Of a stretch of DNA of 64,000 bases, positions 29,701 to 36,867 are shown in pieces. Under the pieces are notes generated by a model. The model saw only the letters and a program-made list of their open reading frames with translations. It ran no database searches and was not told the DNA's origin. The stretch is from positions 111,810 through 175,809 of the forward strand of contig CACKMK010000001.1 in assembly GCA_902601345.1 (NCBI GenBank), given 5' to 3'. Numbering within the stretch: position 1 is the stretch's first letter; the number at the start of each line of letters is the position of its first letter. This stretch comes from an uncultured Candidatus Poseidoniales archaeon (GTDB lineage Archaea > Thermoplasmatota > Poseidoniia > Poseidoniales > Thalassarchaeaceae). A program made the position numbers and the translations under genes.

Positions 29701-30433
29701 TCTTTTCGACGTTCAATGGTTTCCTTACGCCGTCTTTCTGGGAGAATATTTTTGCAACCTGGGTTTCATGGGCATACTTCTTGTTCTTCTCTACCGTTAC
29801 CCTGTTTGGAGCGAGATCCTCCATAGAAATCAGAACTCTCTCTGTCCCGTTGATAATGAAGTAACCTCCAGGATCAAGAGGATCTTCACCGTACTTTCGT
29901 AGAAGTTGTGTATACCTTTCCGAATCCTCAGTGGAGGTTTCAGGGGAAAGTCGTCGATTCTCATCTGCATGGTTTGGGTTCAGGTTGCACCTAGCTGATC
30001 TGACCATTATCGGTAAATTTCCTATGTGAACGCTGGTTTCTTCCTGGAATCCCATCTCGGATCCAGGCGACGGGGGCAAATCGTCACGAAAAATCTTGAA
30101 GTCCAGATAGACGGGTGAGAAGTAAGTAAGCTTTCTAAGTCTACATTCCATTGGAGTTGCATTGTGTTCTGCCCCGTTGGCTTCCTTTATTGTGGGCCTG
30201 CCCAGTCTGAGATTCTTCAGTCTGACAATAATTTCTTTGTCCAAAAGATCGAGTTTGACCAACCCTCCCTCTTCGTCTTCCACTGGTTCGTCACTACCAA
30301 TCCTAATGTTCCGCACAATGTTCTCCATCCTACTCTCCTTTCCATCTCCGATGGGGATGCAGTCGTTGTACGAAGCAAGTTGGTGGTTCACTAGGCTTCT
30401 ATGCTTGAAATAACTCTCAACAATCTCTCTCAA
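26741..30433 (-). CDS. rpoB: DNA-directed RNA polymerase subunit B (unsplit)
   Basis: The second-largest subunit as one 1230-residue chain, not split into B'' and B'. Motifs include the N-terminal YFKHRSLVNHQL, GYFIINGTERVLISMED, ETPEGQNCGLVKN, GYNMQDAVIMN, KFASRHGQKGIIG and the C-terminal zinc ribbon CNTPRCGH…CPVCGD. The start is TTG at 30433: an in-frame TAA lies immediately upstream, and a very strong AAGGAGGAAG ribosome site precedes it at about eight bases, so no other start is likely. Unsplit B fits Thermoplasmatota. Confidence 0.97.
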   Translation of the reverse strand: MREIVESYFKHRSLVNHQLASYNDCIPIGDGKESRMENIVRNIRIGSDEPVEDEEGGLVKLDLLDKEIIVRLKNLRLGRPTIKEANGAEHNATPMECRLRKLTYFSPVYLDFKIFRDDLPPSPGSEMGFQEETSVHIGNLPIMVRSARCNLNPNHADENRRLSPETSTEDSERYTQLLRKYGEDPLDPGGYFIINGTERVLISMEDLAPNRVTVEKNKKYAHETQVAKIFSQKDGVRKPLNVEKRRDGMLMVKIPSAGTTPIPLVLLMRALGVAKDMDIFASIAGPPEAMKYTVANLNDLRDNEEYGVDTSEEALAWLEKKFAAGQQKEYRESRIQNLLDNELLPHLGSKFDNREKKAIFLGRIARQVLEMAIMDKDPNDKDHYANKRVRLAGDLVEDLFRVSLQQLARDLKYQLERHHNRKRELRISSCLRPDVLTTKIMHALATGNWVGGRSGVSQLLDRTTYLSALSHMRRVTSPLVRSQPHFEARDLHPTQWGRLCPNETPEGQNCGLVKNAAQMIDVSEEVPEQDVKALLKEAGVDDNPEGWADGSRIHVNGDIFGLHKRPHKLVSQFKRRRRSGRIRPEVSIRHDHENRDVFINTDRGRMLRPLLIIDHGSLQITKMHLEALESGEITFSDLVSGGVVEWVDAEEEEDLLIAPRPFDLPAVSPKNKRPINPAKVEWTNLGEHGISHAEVSAEVTMPNGESKKEKFKVPLNYYQENMDALKRKEKKDHTVLVYTHVEIDPQLIMGVCASLVPYPEHNSTPRVTGGTAMVKQSLGVASANFRLRPDTRAHVMHYPQRSIVGTRAMKSTKFDERPGGQNFVVAILSHHGYNMQDAVIMNKASVERALGRSAFIRTYNAENKRFPGGQEERIEVPGTGLDEIKGLKSWDSYSHLERDGLPVPEIELTSQEGGRSILVGKTSPPRFLEESHGAFLQAQERRESSMLVRHGEKGWVDNIFVTESLDSGRLVRITLRTNKVPELGDKFASRHGQKGIIGRLVNEEDMPFTEDGVIPDLLINPHAIPSRMTVAHVLEMIGGKVGSMEGRRIDGTAFTGEKEESLRSGLLRNGLRHTGREPMINGETGESFPVDTFVGVIYYQRLHHLVSSKLHARSRGRVQILTRQPTEGRARQGGLRFGEMERDCLISHGASMVIKDRLLDESDGWNLMVCNTPRCGHIAYYDWKRRTTICPVCGDRSDVHSVQTSYAFKLLLDEMKSLGVAMRLELEDRR

Positions 30434-30445
30434 TTAACTTCCTCC

Positions 30446-31033
30446 TTATGCGCTCTCCACTATTAGCCTGAATGCCACTGATTGTCCTGCGGACCTGCTG
30501 TATCGAACGACCTTGACAACTCTATTTGCTAGCCATCCCGCAGGAAGCTCATCGTTCTCAGATTCTTCGACCTCCTTGATAACCTGGATTGCAGGGTCGG
30601 TAATCAGGATCTTAGGCAGTAGTTCCTTTGCAAGCCTGTCCTTTCCGAAGGCATCATCTGTTTTGAGCCCCCATGGCTCAAGAATCCGTGCTTCATCATC
30701 GATTGGGACTAGTTCATGATGAGGAACGAGCACATGGTTAAGCACGTTGAATCTGTAGTCCCCAGTAGGGATGTCCTCGTCCAGAAGTGCTTTCCGGGAA
30801 ATAGTGATTCTGTTGCTCTTACTCCTCTTGCGAGAGCCGACGTGTTCACTAATCACGCTCATGATATGCTCAAGTTCAGAGACCCCATCCTCAAGGCCGA
30901 CCTTTTTCCCAACCTGCTCCCTGGACATTCTCTTTATTGTATCCAGATTTGCGTCGTCCGCCAACTTGTGGGCGTGATCCTCCGGGATCCCCAGCTCTAT
31001 CAATCTCTTTTTTGTTGAGCTCTTTACTGCCAT
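30446..31033 (-). CDS. rpoH: RNA polymerase subunit H (RpoH/Rpb5-like) with N-terminal extension
   Basis: The C-terminal half is the Rpb5-like core: NHVLVPHHELVP, LPKILITDPAIQVIKEV and VVRYSRSAGQSVAFRLIV. Common archaeal RpoH is near 75-85 residues; this one has 195. The N-terminal ~75 residues are an added helical domain homologous to the N terminus of RpoA'' (both begin with xVKSxTKK and share AHKLADD), followed by a basic linker. There is also a small insert within the core. It heads the operon rpoH-rpoB-rpoA'-rpoA''-rpl30e and lies just downstream of tRNA-Lys. Confidence 0.92.
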   Translation of the reverse strand: MAVKSSTKKRLIELGIPEDHAHKLADDANLDTIKRMSREQVGKKVGLEDGVSELEHIMSVISEHVGSRKRSKSNRITISRKALLDEDIPTGDYRFNVLNHVLVPHHELVPIDDEARILEPWGLKTDDAFGKDRLAKELLPKILITDPAIQVIKEVEESENDELPAGWLANRVVKVVRYSRSAGQSVAFRLIVESA

Positions 31034-31080
31034 AACTCTTCCCCCGCCCAGAAAAACGAGGGCCTGAGAAGCCGTCAGGC

Positions 31081-31153
31081 GGGCCTGAGGGGATTCGAAC
31101 CCCCGGCCACCGGGTTAAAAGCCCGGCGCTCTACCTGACTAAGCTACAGGCCC
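31081..31153 (-). tRNA. tRNA-Lys (anticodon TTT)
   Basis: Read on the minus strand, the acceptor GGGCCTG pairs with CAGGCCC, the anticodon stem CCGGG/CCCGG encloses loop CTTTTAA, and the T arm is GGGGG-TTCGAAT-CCCCT. The anticodon TTT decodes lysine. The discriminator is G at 31080; the next bases are not CCA, so the end is added after transcription. It lies about 50 bases upstream of rpoH and may share its transcript. Confidence 0.95.
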
Positions 31154-31350
31154 ATGGCTGATGCTGGGCTATCCTCCGTCCGGAGGGGTCTTCAAAAGGC
31201 TTGCGTATAGCAACGCTCTCGCAAATTGATGAGACGCCCGGGGGGAGGCGGCTCGGTACACAGTAAATTAGCCTACGACATAAATGTTGTTGAAACCGCG
31301 AAAGAACGGATAGCACAACAATTTTGTCTCTAAGCGAGTTGAAGAAAACG

Positions 31351-32694
31351 ATGACGAAGACCAAAGTCTCATTGGAAGGAATTGGGGAGTGGGAAGTAAT
31401 CTCACCTCAGACTGTTTATCCTCCAAGGGAGGATTCCTTACTATTATGCAGGGTAATTTCAGAATTTACCACCATTCCAGGAGTCAAGGTACTGGAAATT
31501 GGATGCGGATCTGGAATAGTTACTATGGTCTTAGCGACTCTTGGTTGGGAAGTTTCAGCTTGCGACTTGAATCCATTTGCAGTTTCAGCGACAAGGGGGA
31601 ATATGGAGAATAACGGAATTCCAGGGAGTCATAAAATAATCGAATCTGGAATAGGAGAGAATTTGGTAATCCCGGAGGGAACAGGATTAGTAATATGGAA
31701 TCTCCCTTATCTTGAAAGAGGGGATGAAGATGATATATTTGAGAAAATAGAAGAAATTGCATGGTCTGAACTTCCAGAAAAGGGTTGGGGTGGAGAGCTT
31801 CTAAATTTCTTAGATTCTCAGCATAACGTGAATGAGTTATTGGCATTGATGGTAATGAAGACAGAGCCTGAGGGAAAAAGTAAGATCGTTGACTGGGAAC
31901 GAAAAGGGTGGACGTCTCGTGCGCTCGCTTCGGAGAGATTTGGGAAAGAAAAGATCGATATTGTGGCTTTTTGGAAGACCGGAGCCGGTCAGACTCCAAC
32001 TATCATTGATACTTGCTCTTCGACAATGGAAGAAGTGATGGAAATATCGGGGGGAGATTGGGTGAGAGTCATGTCCAAGACTCAGACGAATGGGAGAGGG
32101 AGAAAGAATGCCCGATGGATCTCAGAGGAAGGCGGAGTTTTTGCGACGTGGAAATTAGGGTCGAACCTGATTGACGAGTTCTCTCCGGGAATTATCCAAA
32201 CTACTGTTGGAGCTGTAGTCTCCACGGCTCTTGAAGCAGAAATGAAATGGCCGAACGATATTCTCAACAAAAAAGGAGAGAAGATGGGAGGGGTGCTTGT
32301 TGAGTCTTCGAATGACGTAGCTAGCGGACTCAGAATAGGGATTGGAATAAATCGATTTGGTTTTTCTAGAGAGAAGAAAATTAGGGGTTGCGGATGGGAA
32401 GAGACCCTCGGTGACGTTGATGCGGAGGAGGTCTTCAAAAAAATAGATAGGGGGATTTCATCTATTTTCGAGAAGACTGGTATCTTACCACTCCCAAGCA
32501 AGGATAACCTGGTCATCCAATCTTGGTTATCCCTATCAAAATCTCTGTCCAGAGGTATTGCTGTAAGATTGGGCAATGAAGTAGTTAGACCGTCGGGATT
32601 GAACGAGTTAGGCGAGTTGCGGGTCACTGGGGGATCTATTGGAAGTGTAAATATCGGGGATTTAGACACAATTGAGTGGTTAGGCTACAAGTAG
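31351..32694 (+). CDS. Fusion of HemK2/Mtq2-like methyltransferase and biotin-protein ligase
   Basis: Residues ~1-200 are a class I SAM methyltransferase like HemK/Mtq2: VYPPREDSLLL entry, motif I VLEIGCGSGIV, acidic loop CDLNPFAV, and NLPY where NPPY is usual. Residues ~220-447 are a biotin ligase of BirA type: IDTCSSTMEEV, QTNGRGRKNARW (biotinyl-AMP loop), MKWPNDIL, KMGGVLVES and GIGIN, then a C-terminal SH3-like part. The likely target is the biotin carrier at 46635-47054. The single frame is open throughout. I take the ATG at 31351; a TTG at 31324 is possible. Its end overlaps convergent Pop5 by ten bases. Confidence 0.88.
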   Translation: MTKTKVSLEGIGEWEVISPQTVYPPREDSLLLCRVISEFTTIPGVKVLEIGCGSGIVTMVLATLGWEVSACDLNPFAVSATRGNMENNGIPGSHKIIESGIGENLVIPEGTGLVIWNLPYLERGDEDDIFEKIEEIAWSELPEKGWGGELLNFLDSQHNVNELLALMVMKTEPEGKSKIVDWERKGWTSRALASERFGKEKIDIVAFWKTGAGQTPTIIDTCSSTMEEVMEISGGDWVRVMSKTQTNGRGRKNARWISEEGGVFATWKLGSNLIDEFSPGIIQTTVGAVVSTALEAEMKWPNDILNKKGEKMGGVLVESSNDVASGLRIGIGINRFGFSREKKIRGCGWEETLGDVDAEEVFKKIDRGISSIFEKTGILPLPSKDNLVIQSWLSLSKSLSRGIAVRLGNEVVRPSGLNELGELRVTGGSIGSVNIGDLDTIEWLGYK

Positions 32695-32978
32695 GATTTC
32701 AAACGTTCCCTTACTAGTCTAATCTTTCCAGAACTAGTGATAGTTTCAAATCCGGAAATCTCGTTCAATTTTGTTAGAGCCTGTCGATAGTCGGATAGAG
32801 TTATTTTGATAACAGAAAATGTTCTATTCGCCTTTTTCTCTAAGTCGAATAGTTTCCATTCTAACCCCTCCAATTTTTCTCCTAGGAGTTTCTTCATACT
32901 ATCTCTTTGAATGGATTTATTGACCTGTATAGCAATCCACCTGTGTTTACCCCTTGCTGCCTTTTTTCCCTTCGGCAT
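32685..32978 (-). CDS. rnp2: Ribonuclease P protein component 2 (Pop5)
   Basis: Small protein subunit of archaeal RNase P, which trims tRNA 5' ends. The compact Rpp14/Pop5 pattern is visible: a HRWIAIQV first strand, central helices, then VIKITLSDYRQALTKLNEI and the closing ITSSGKIRLVRERL. The 97-residue length is slightly under the family norm. The start region is lysine-rich (MPKGKKAARGKHR). The Rpr2 subunit is also in this window at 54709-55038. Confidence 0.82.
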   Translation of the reverse strand: MPKGKKAARGKHRWIAIQVNKSIQRDSMKKLLGEKLEGLEWKLFDLEKKANRTFSVIKITLSDYRQALTKLNEISGFETITSSGKIRLVRERLKSYL

Positions 32979-33009
32979 GGTATCCCGAAGGGGTTTACCT
33001 TAACCAATA

Positions 33010-34239
33010 ATGGGTTCACGCGGACGTGTGAACAACGGTACCCCTGAAGAGCCTCGCAAGGTCGAAAGCCCGTTCACTATTTTCTCTGACCCGTCAACTC
33101 TCCCCCATATCGTCCTACTTGTGATATTCTCAGGCTCTCTGTATGGTGCAATGAGTATGGATGTATTCGGATCAGAAAGTCAAGGCGCAGCAATATTTGT
33201 GTCACTGTCGTTATCATACATGGTTGCGGCATTGATTCGTCCCAGCAGATTGGGAAAATTCCTACTAACAGTCGAGAGCAATGGCGAAGGAATACTAGAT
33301 AGGAAATACCTAGCCGAAGGTCTGGTCAAGACTCTACCTGTTATTGCCTTGGCAACCTTAATCTGGTATTTCTTGAACACCATTCTAAATAAAGAAAATT
33401 TGAACGATTTGAAATTGATTCTAGCAATGTTGTTCATTGCAATGTCGTTGTTTCAGGGACTTACTCTGACTGTTGGTTGGGTTGAGTACGGAAAGAAAAT
33501 CAGAGGCCCACCCAGAGATAGTAGGACTGGAGCTAATCCAACGCTATTGAGAATAGTAATTTCCTTGCTTCTACTCGTACCTTTAGTTTGGTGGTTTGGA
33601 TATGGAGCAATTAATCCCTCAAATGCGAATTTTTCGACTAACTTTGTATGGTTCATTTTCCTTATCATAATTGTTTTTCTGGGAGTGCTGATGGAGCGTT
33701 ACACGAAATCATCCAGAGGGGAGGTGGGAGTAGATGGAAAAGCTCGTGACAGGGTGTACTTTCTTATTTTCATAACTTCCTGCTGGCATCTTCTAGGTTC
33801 ATGGAGAAGGGCCCCGTTCACTGTTGATCAGTCCTCAGTCGGCCTCTTTATTGAAGAAGTCTTTTTGATGTCAATCACTATAGTTTTGGCTGTCTGGTCA
33901 TTGTCAAAGAAAGGGCATAAAAGAGATTGGAGGATTTTCCAAGGGCAATCAGCAATTTTCTGGGGAGTATGTTTCGGACTTGCATATTGCGGCAGTGTAT
34001 CTTCCTTGACTGTGCTTTCTGAGGGCAGCCTAATGACAACAACTTCTATTGGACATGCTATCACTGCGATTGTGATGTTAGCTATCTGTCCAATCGCGCT
34101 CTACCGTGTAGGTCTATCCGAGGAATTGGGGGTACGACCTGAGGCTTCTGAGCATTCACTGACTCCTGAGGTAGAGCCTCATTCCCAACCTATTCCAGCT
34201 GAAGAGTCTGGAGATGATATCGTTGAGATTGTGCGCTAG
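33010..34239 (+). CDS. Unknown multi-pass membrane protein
   Basis: 409 residues with about ten hydrophobic segments, for example IVLLVIFSGSLYGA, LKTLPVIALATLIWYF, LILAMLFIAMSLF, ISLLLLVPLVWW, WFIFLIIIVFLGVL and SIGHAITAIVMLAICPIALY. The N-terminal ~30 and C-terminal ~45 residues are polar and probably cytoplasmic; the tail is acidic and proline-rich. No transporter signature recognised. The gene is divergent from pop5 with about 30 bases between starts and overlaps the convergent FtsZ-like gene by four bases. Confidence 0.6.
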   Translation: MGSRGRVNNGTPEEPRKVESPFTIFSDPSTLPHIVLLVIFSGSLYGAMSMDVFGSESQGAAIFVSLSLSYMVAALIRPSRLGKFLLTVESNGEGILDRKYLAEGLVKTLPVIALATLIWYFLNTILNKENLNDLKLILAMLFIAMSLFQGLTLTVGWVEYGKKIRGPPRDSRTGANPTLLRIVISLLLLVPLVWWFGYGAINPSNANFSTNFVWFIFLIIIVFLGVLMERYTKSSRGEVGVDGKARDRVYFLIFITSCWHLLGSWRRAPFTVDQSSVGLFIEEVFLMSITIVLAVWSLSKKGHKRDWRIFQGQSAIFWGVCFGLAYCGSVSSLTVLSEGSLMTTTSIGHAITAIVMLAICPIALYRVGLSEELGVRPEASEHSLTPEVEPHSQPIPAEESGDDIVEIVR

Positions 34240-35141
34240 AGGCCGCTAACAACGGCTACAAGCCGTAACCTTCCAACTAAATCATCGCTTGCTCTTGCAC
34301 CAAGAATAACCTGGCAATCCTCATCCAGGGTTGATACGAACGCCTCCGAAACCATGTTCAGGTGGCCAAGCGTCATATCTGGCCCCCCCTCGACTTGTAT
34401 CATACATCCCTTGGCCCCGTCAATTGATGTTTCTGACAGGGGCGAGTTTCTTGCCATCCTAACTACCTCATCTGGATCTGAAGTAGTCCCATTGCCTACT
34501 ATCAATGTTGCATTACCTGGCCTACCAACTATCGTTCGAAGGTCCATCAGGTCGAGATTCATCTTCCCGACTCTGGCTAGAGTTGTTACCAGGCCTTCAA
34601 TTAATTCCCCTATCCATTCTGACCCCATCTTCCAGTCAGATTCACGATGCCGAGCCTGCCAGGCAAGTCTCTCAAGGCTGACTCGAATGCACAGATCAGA
34701 GTTCCTCTCTATTGCGGGAATGGCCTTATCTGCAATAGCGGAACGTAGAGGTTGCTCGGCAAAGGGCATTCCAACAATACTGATTACAAGGCTTCCTGCC
34801 TCTACAGATCGAGCAGCGATTTCTGCGGCTGCACCGGATCCAGTTCCCCCTCCTAAGGCGGCAAGGATAATTACGAGTTCCGAGTTTTTTAGCATCGCTT
34901 GAATGTTGGCTATTCCTTCGTTGAGCCGATGTGCAGCCAAATTTGGCAGAGCGGCTGTTCCCTTGCCACTTCCTGATGCATCTAGATGAAGGCAATGGGC
35001 TTCATATTCAGAAGAGAAAGAAGATTCATCGGCATCAACAAGTAATAATTCAGAAAGTTTTTGACATCTACCGTGTGCACGTGATGACCACTTACAACCT
35101 ATACCACCAACGCCTACAATTAGTATGGATTCGGCTTCCAT
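34236..35141 (-). CDS. Divergent FtsZ/tubulin-superfamily GTPase
   Basis: The tubulin signature GGGTGSGAA is at residues 97-105. The N-terminal strand-loop ILIVGVGGIGCKW replaces FtsZ's usual GVGGAGGNAV, and LLLVDADESS matches the T2/T3 region. A later LDLMDLRTIVGRPGNATLIVGNG corresponds to FtsZ's DVRTVM…G.A region. At 301 residues it lacks the usual C-terminal tail used to bind membrane anchors. It may polymerise with GTP. It could be a cell-division FtsZ or a CetZ/FtsZ3-like paralogue. The TPR gene lies just upstream. Confidence 0.75.
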   Translation of the reverse strand: MEAESILIVGVGGIGCKWSSRAHGRCQKLSELLLVDADESSFSSEYEAHCLHLDASGSGKGTAALPNLAAHRLNEGIANIQAMLKNSELVIILAALGGGTGSGAAAEIAARSVEAGSLVISIVGMPFAEQPLRSAIADKAIPAIERNSDLCIRVSLERLAWQARHRESDWKMGSEWIGELIEGLVTTLARVGKMNLDLMDLRTIVGRPGNATLIVGNGTTSDPDEVVRMARNSPLSETSIDGAKGCMIQVEGGPDMTLGHLNMVSEAFVSTLDEDCQVILGARASDDLVGRLRLVAVVSGL

Positions 35142-35175
35142 GGCTTCTGAACCCAGGTAGCCAGTTTATATTGTT

Positions 35176-35481
35176 CTAGTCGTAGTTTAAGTATCGGCGA
35201 TATCTTCTTCTTTCATCTCTAGCCCAAGCATTTTCCGGTTCTAGCATCAACACCTTGTCGTAGTATTCAATGGCTATCTCGAAGTCCGAGAGATGCCTTC
35301 CATTTAGATGACCGAGTACATTCAGGGCCGGAATACAGTTTGAATCAGATCTAATCATTGAAAGAAGAATTTCTTCTGCTTTGTTAATTTCCATAGATTC
35401 CATCTTATCCTCTGCCTCCTCAAGTTGACTGATTTGTTCGTGACTAAGCGAGTAAGTGTTCCTCCACATGGGGGATGCCAT
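35176..35481 (-). CDS. Small TPR-repeat protein
   Basis: About 101 residues from the ATG at 35481 (MASPMWRNTYSL). Two to three tetratricopeptide-like helices are seen; the clearest repeat is FEIAIEYYDKVLMLEPENAWARDE. Such proteins usually scaffold others. Upstream in-frame codons up to 35613 would overlap the promoter of the plus-strand gene at 35616 and look non-coding, so I discard them. It ends with an odd RRRYRRYLNYD tail. The FtsZ-like gene follows about 35 bases downstream, so the two are likely co-transcribed. Confidence 0.62.
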   Translation of the reverse strand: MASPMWRNTYSLSHEQISQLEEAEDKMESMEINKAEEILLSMIRSDSNCIPALNVLGHLNGRHLSDFEIAIEYYDKVLMLEPENAWARDERRRYRRYLNYD

Positions 35482-35615
35482 GTTTTTGACTATTGCGCAA
35501 TACATTTCAATTTTTTGAAAAACGATATTACTGCGCGGCCCCGAAGGAGTCGTAGTGTAAGGTTCATATCCCCCTTTTTTCTGGTACATATTAACAGAAG
35601 CCTGGGGGGGCAAAA

Positions 35616-36419
35616 ATGGCTACACCGCGTAAAGTATTGAGTATCTTAATTGTCTCGTTATTCGTTGCGGGATCCGGTGAGGCTCTGCATAGCGGAGTGG
35701 GCGGAAACGCAAACGGACAGGGTGAAGTTTCCATCGCCGGGTGCACTTGTCATGCCGAGGAACCAGACAACTCAGTTACCGTCATCATTGATGGGGTGCC
35801 ATTCCACTATGCACCGGATAGTTCCTACGAGATGAAATTGCAACTAATTGGGGGTCCGGAAGCGAATCTTGATTCGCACACTGCCGGATTTGCGATGACT
35901 GTCACCCAAGGGTCGCTTAGCGCCTCGGAAGGATCTGAGTCAATGGTTCAGAATTGGGAAGGGGACCCAGCCACCCTAACACATACCGATGCGGGTTCGA
36001 GGACTTCTGATAGATCGTGGATGTTTGTTTGGACAAGTCCGTCTGAAGGGTCTGGCTCTGTGGTTTTCAATGTTGCAGGGAACTCAGTAAACGGAGATTT
36101 GGCTCCATCCAGTCTGGATCGCTGGAACCGCCTCACGACCAGTATTGACGAAGGCGAGGACAATGGGAGAACAAAGACTGTATTCTCGGGGAACGGAGAC
36201 ATTAATCCTCCGGCCCCCGTTGAGGGTAAGAAAGACATCCATAAAATGGGTGCCAAGCTCCTAGCCCATTGGCTTGGACTTCTTGGCTTCGGGGCAGTAA
36301 TACTTGTGATTTTCTTCTGCGGTCTGTTCCTCAGATACGGCTTCTCCAGGAATTACAAAGGAAGGAGCAACCTACTGAAACTAAGAATAAAGCATCTAAG
36401 AAGAGGTGATCAACTATGA
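35616..36419 (+). CDS. Secreted, membrane-anchored protein (choice-of-anchor V/reeler-like)
   Basis: The signal peptide is VLSILIVSLFVAGSGEA. An extracytoplasmic beta-rich domain with a near-N-terminal GCTCHAEE (CxCH) and conserved DSHTAGFAMTV follows, like the reeler/choice-of-anchor V group. A transmembrane helix near 225-245 and a short basic cytoplasmic tail end the protein. CxCH is not a c-type heme CxxCH site, so I do not call it a cytochrome. It starts the redox module, and its end overlaps the next ATG (ATGA). A TATA-like ACATATTA lies about 30 bases upstream of the ATG. Confidence 0.65.
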   Translation: MATPRKVLSILIVSLFVAGSGEALHSGVGGNANGQGEVSIAGCTCHAEEPDNSVTVIIDGVPFHYAPDSSYEMKLQLIGGPEANLDSHTAGFAMTVTQGSLSASEGSESMVQNWEGDPATLTHTDAGSRTSDRSWMFVWTSPSEGSGSVVFNVAGNSVNGDLAPSSLDRWNRLTTSIDEGEDNGRTKTVFSGNGDINPPAPVEGKKDIHKMGAKLLAHWLGLLGFGAVILVIFFCGLFLRYGFSRNYKGRSNLLKLRIKHLRRGDQL

Positions 36420-36865
36420 AGGACGACGTAGTAATGAGGCTGTTACGAGAGGTAAAGGCCGGAAAGGTCAGTATCGAAGACGCAAGGGTCGCACTTGAAG
36501 ACGCCGCATTGACAGAAGAGGCCTTCGATGCAGCGGTGAATCATGGGGTATTCAACGAAGTCAAGCCAGGTACCATTGTGAGGGCAAGTCTGGCACCCTC
36601 CGGAGATTCTTGGCTGATTATAATGGTAGGCCTATGGGGCATTCTTTGGACCCTCTATTGGGCTGGCGCGTTGGCTTATGGCCTGTACCAACAGTGGGAT
36701 CAACAATTGCTGGCGTTTAACCTGGCAATGACGCTCCTTACGCTAATAATAATGGGAATTGTGTACCTAAAATATGTCTTGCCAGATGTAGTGATAGTAA
36801 AGCACAGGAGAAACAAGTACATAACGAGTCACGATACAAACTCTTGGAAAAAATATGAGGTCTAA
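36416..36865 (+). CDS. Small membrane protein of the cytochrome b module
   Basis: 149 residues. A soluble N-terminal ~65 residues (helical, with KVSIEDARVALEDAALTEEA) leads to two transmembrane helices (SWLIIMVGLWGILWTLYWAGAL and LLAFNLAMTLLTLIIMGIVYL) and a basic end. No named family. Tight overlap with the gene before and two bases to the Rieske gene after place it in the same operon. It is therefore probably an accessory subunit or assembly factor of the cytochrome b/Rieske complex. Confidence 0.6.
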   Translation: MKDDVVMRLLREVKAGKVSIEDARVALEDAALTEEAFDAAVNHGVFNEVKPGTIVRASLAPSGDSWLIIMVGLWGILWTLYWAGALAYGLYQQWDQQLLAFNLAMTLLTLIIMGIVYLKYVLPDVVIVKHRRNKYITSHDTNSWKKYEV

Positions 36866-36867
36866 AA

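Noticed and set aside
35482-35613. Extension of the TPR protein
   Set aside because: It covers the promoter of the plus-strand gene at 35616 and reads as low-complexity non-coding sequence.
35736-35780. CTCH as a c-type heme site in the secreted protein at 35616
   Set aside because: The motif is CxCH with one residue between the cysteines, not CxxCH; no second ligand pattern was seen.
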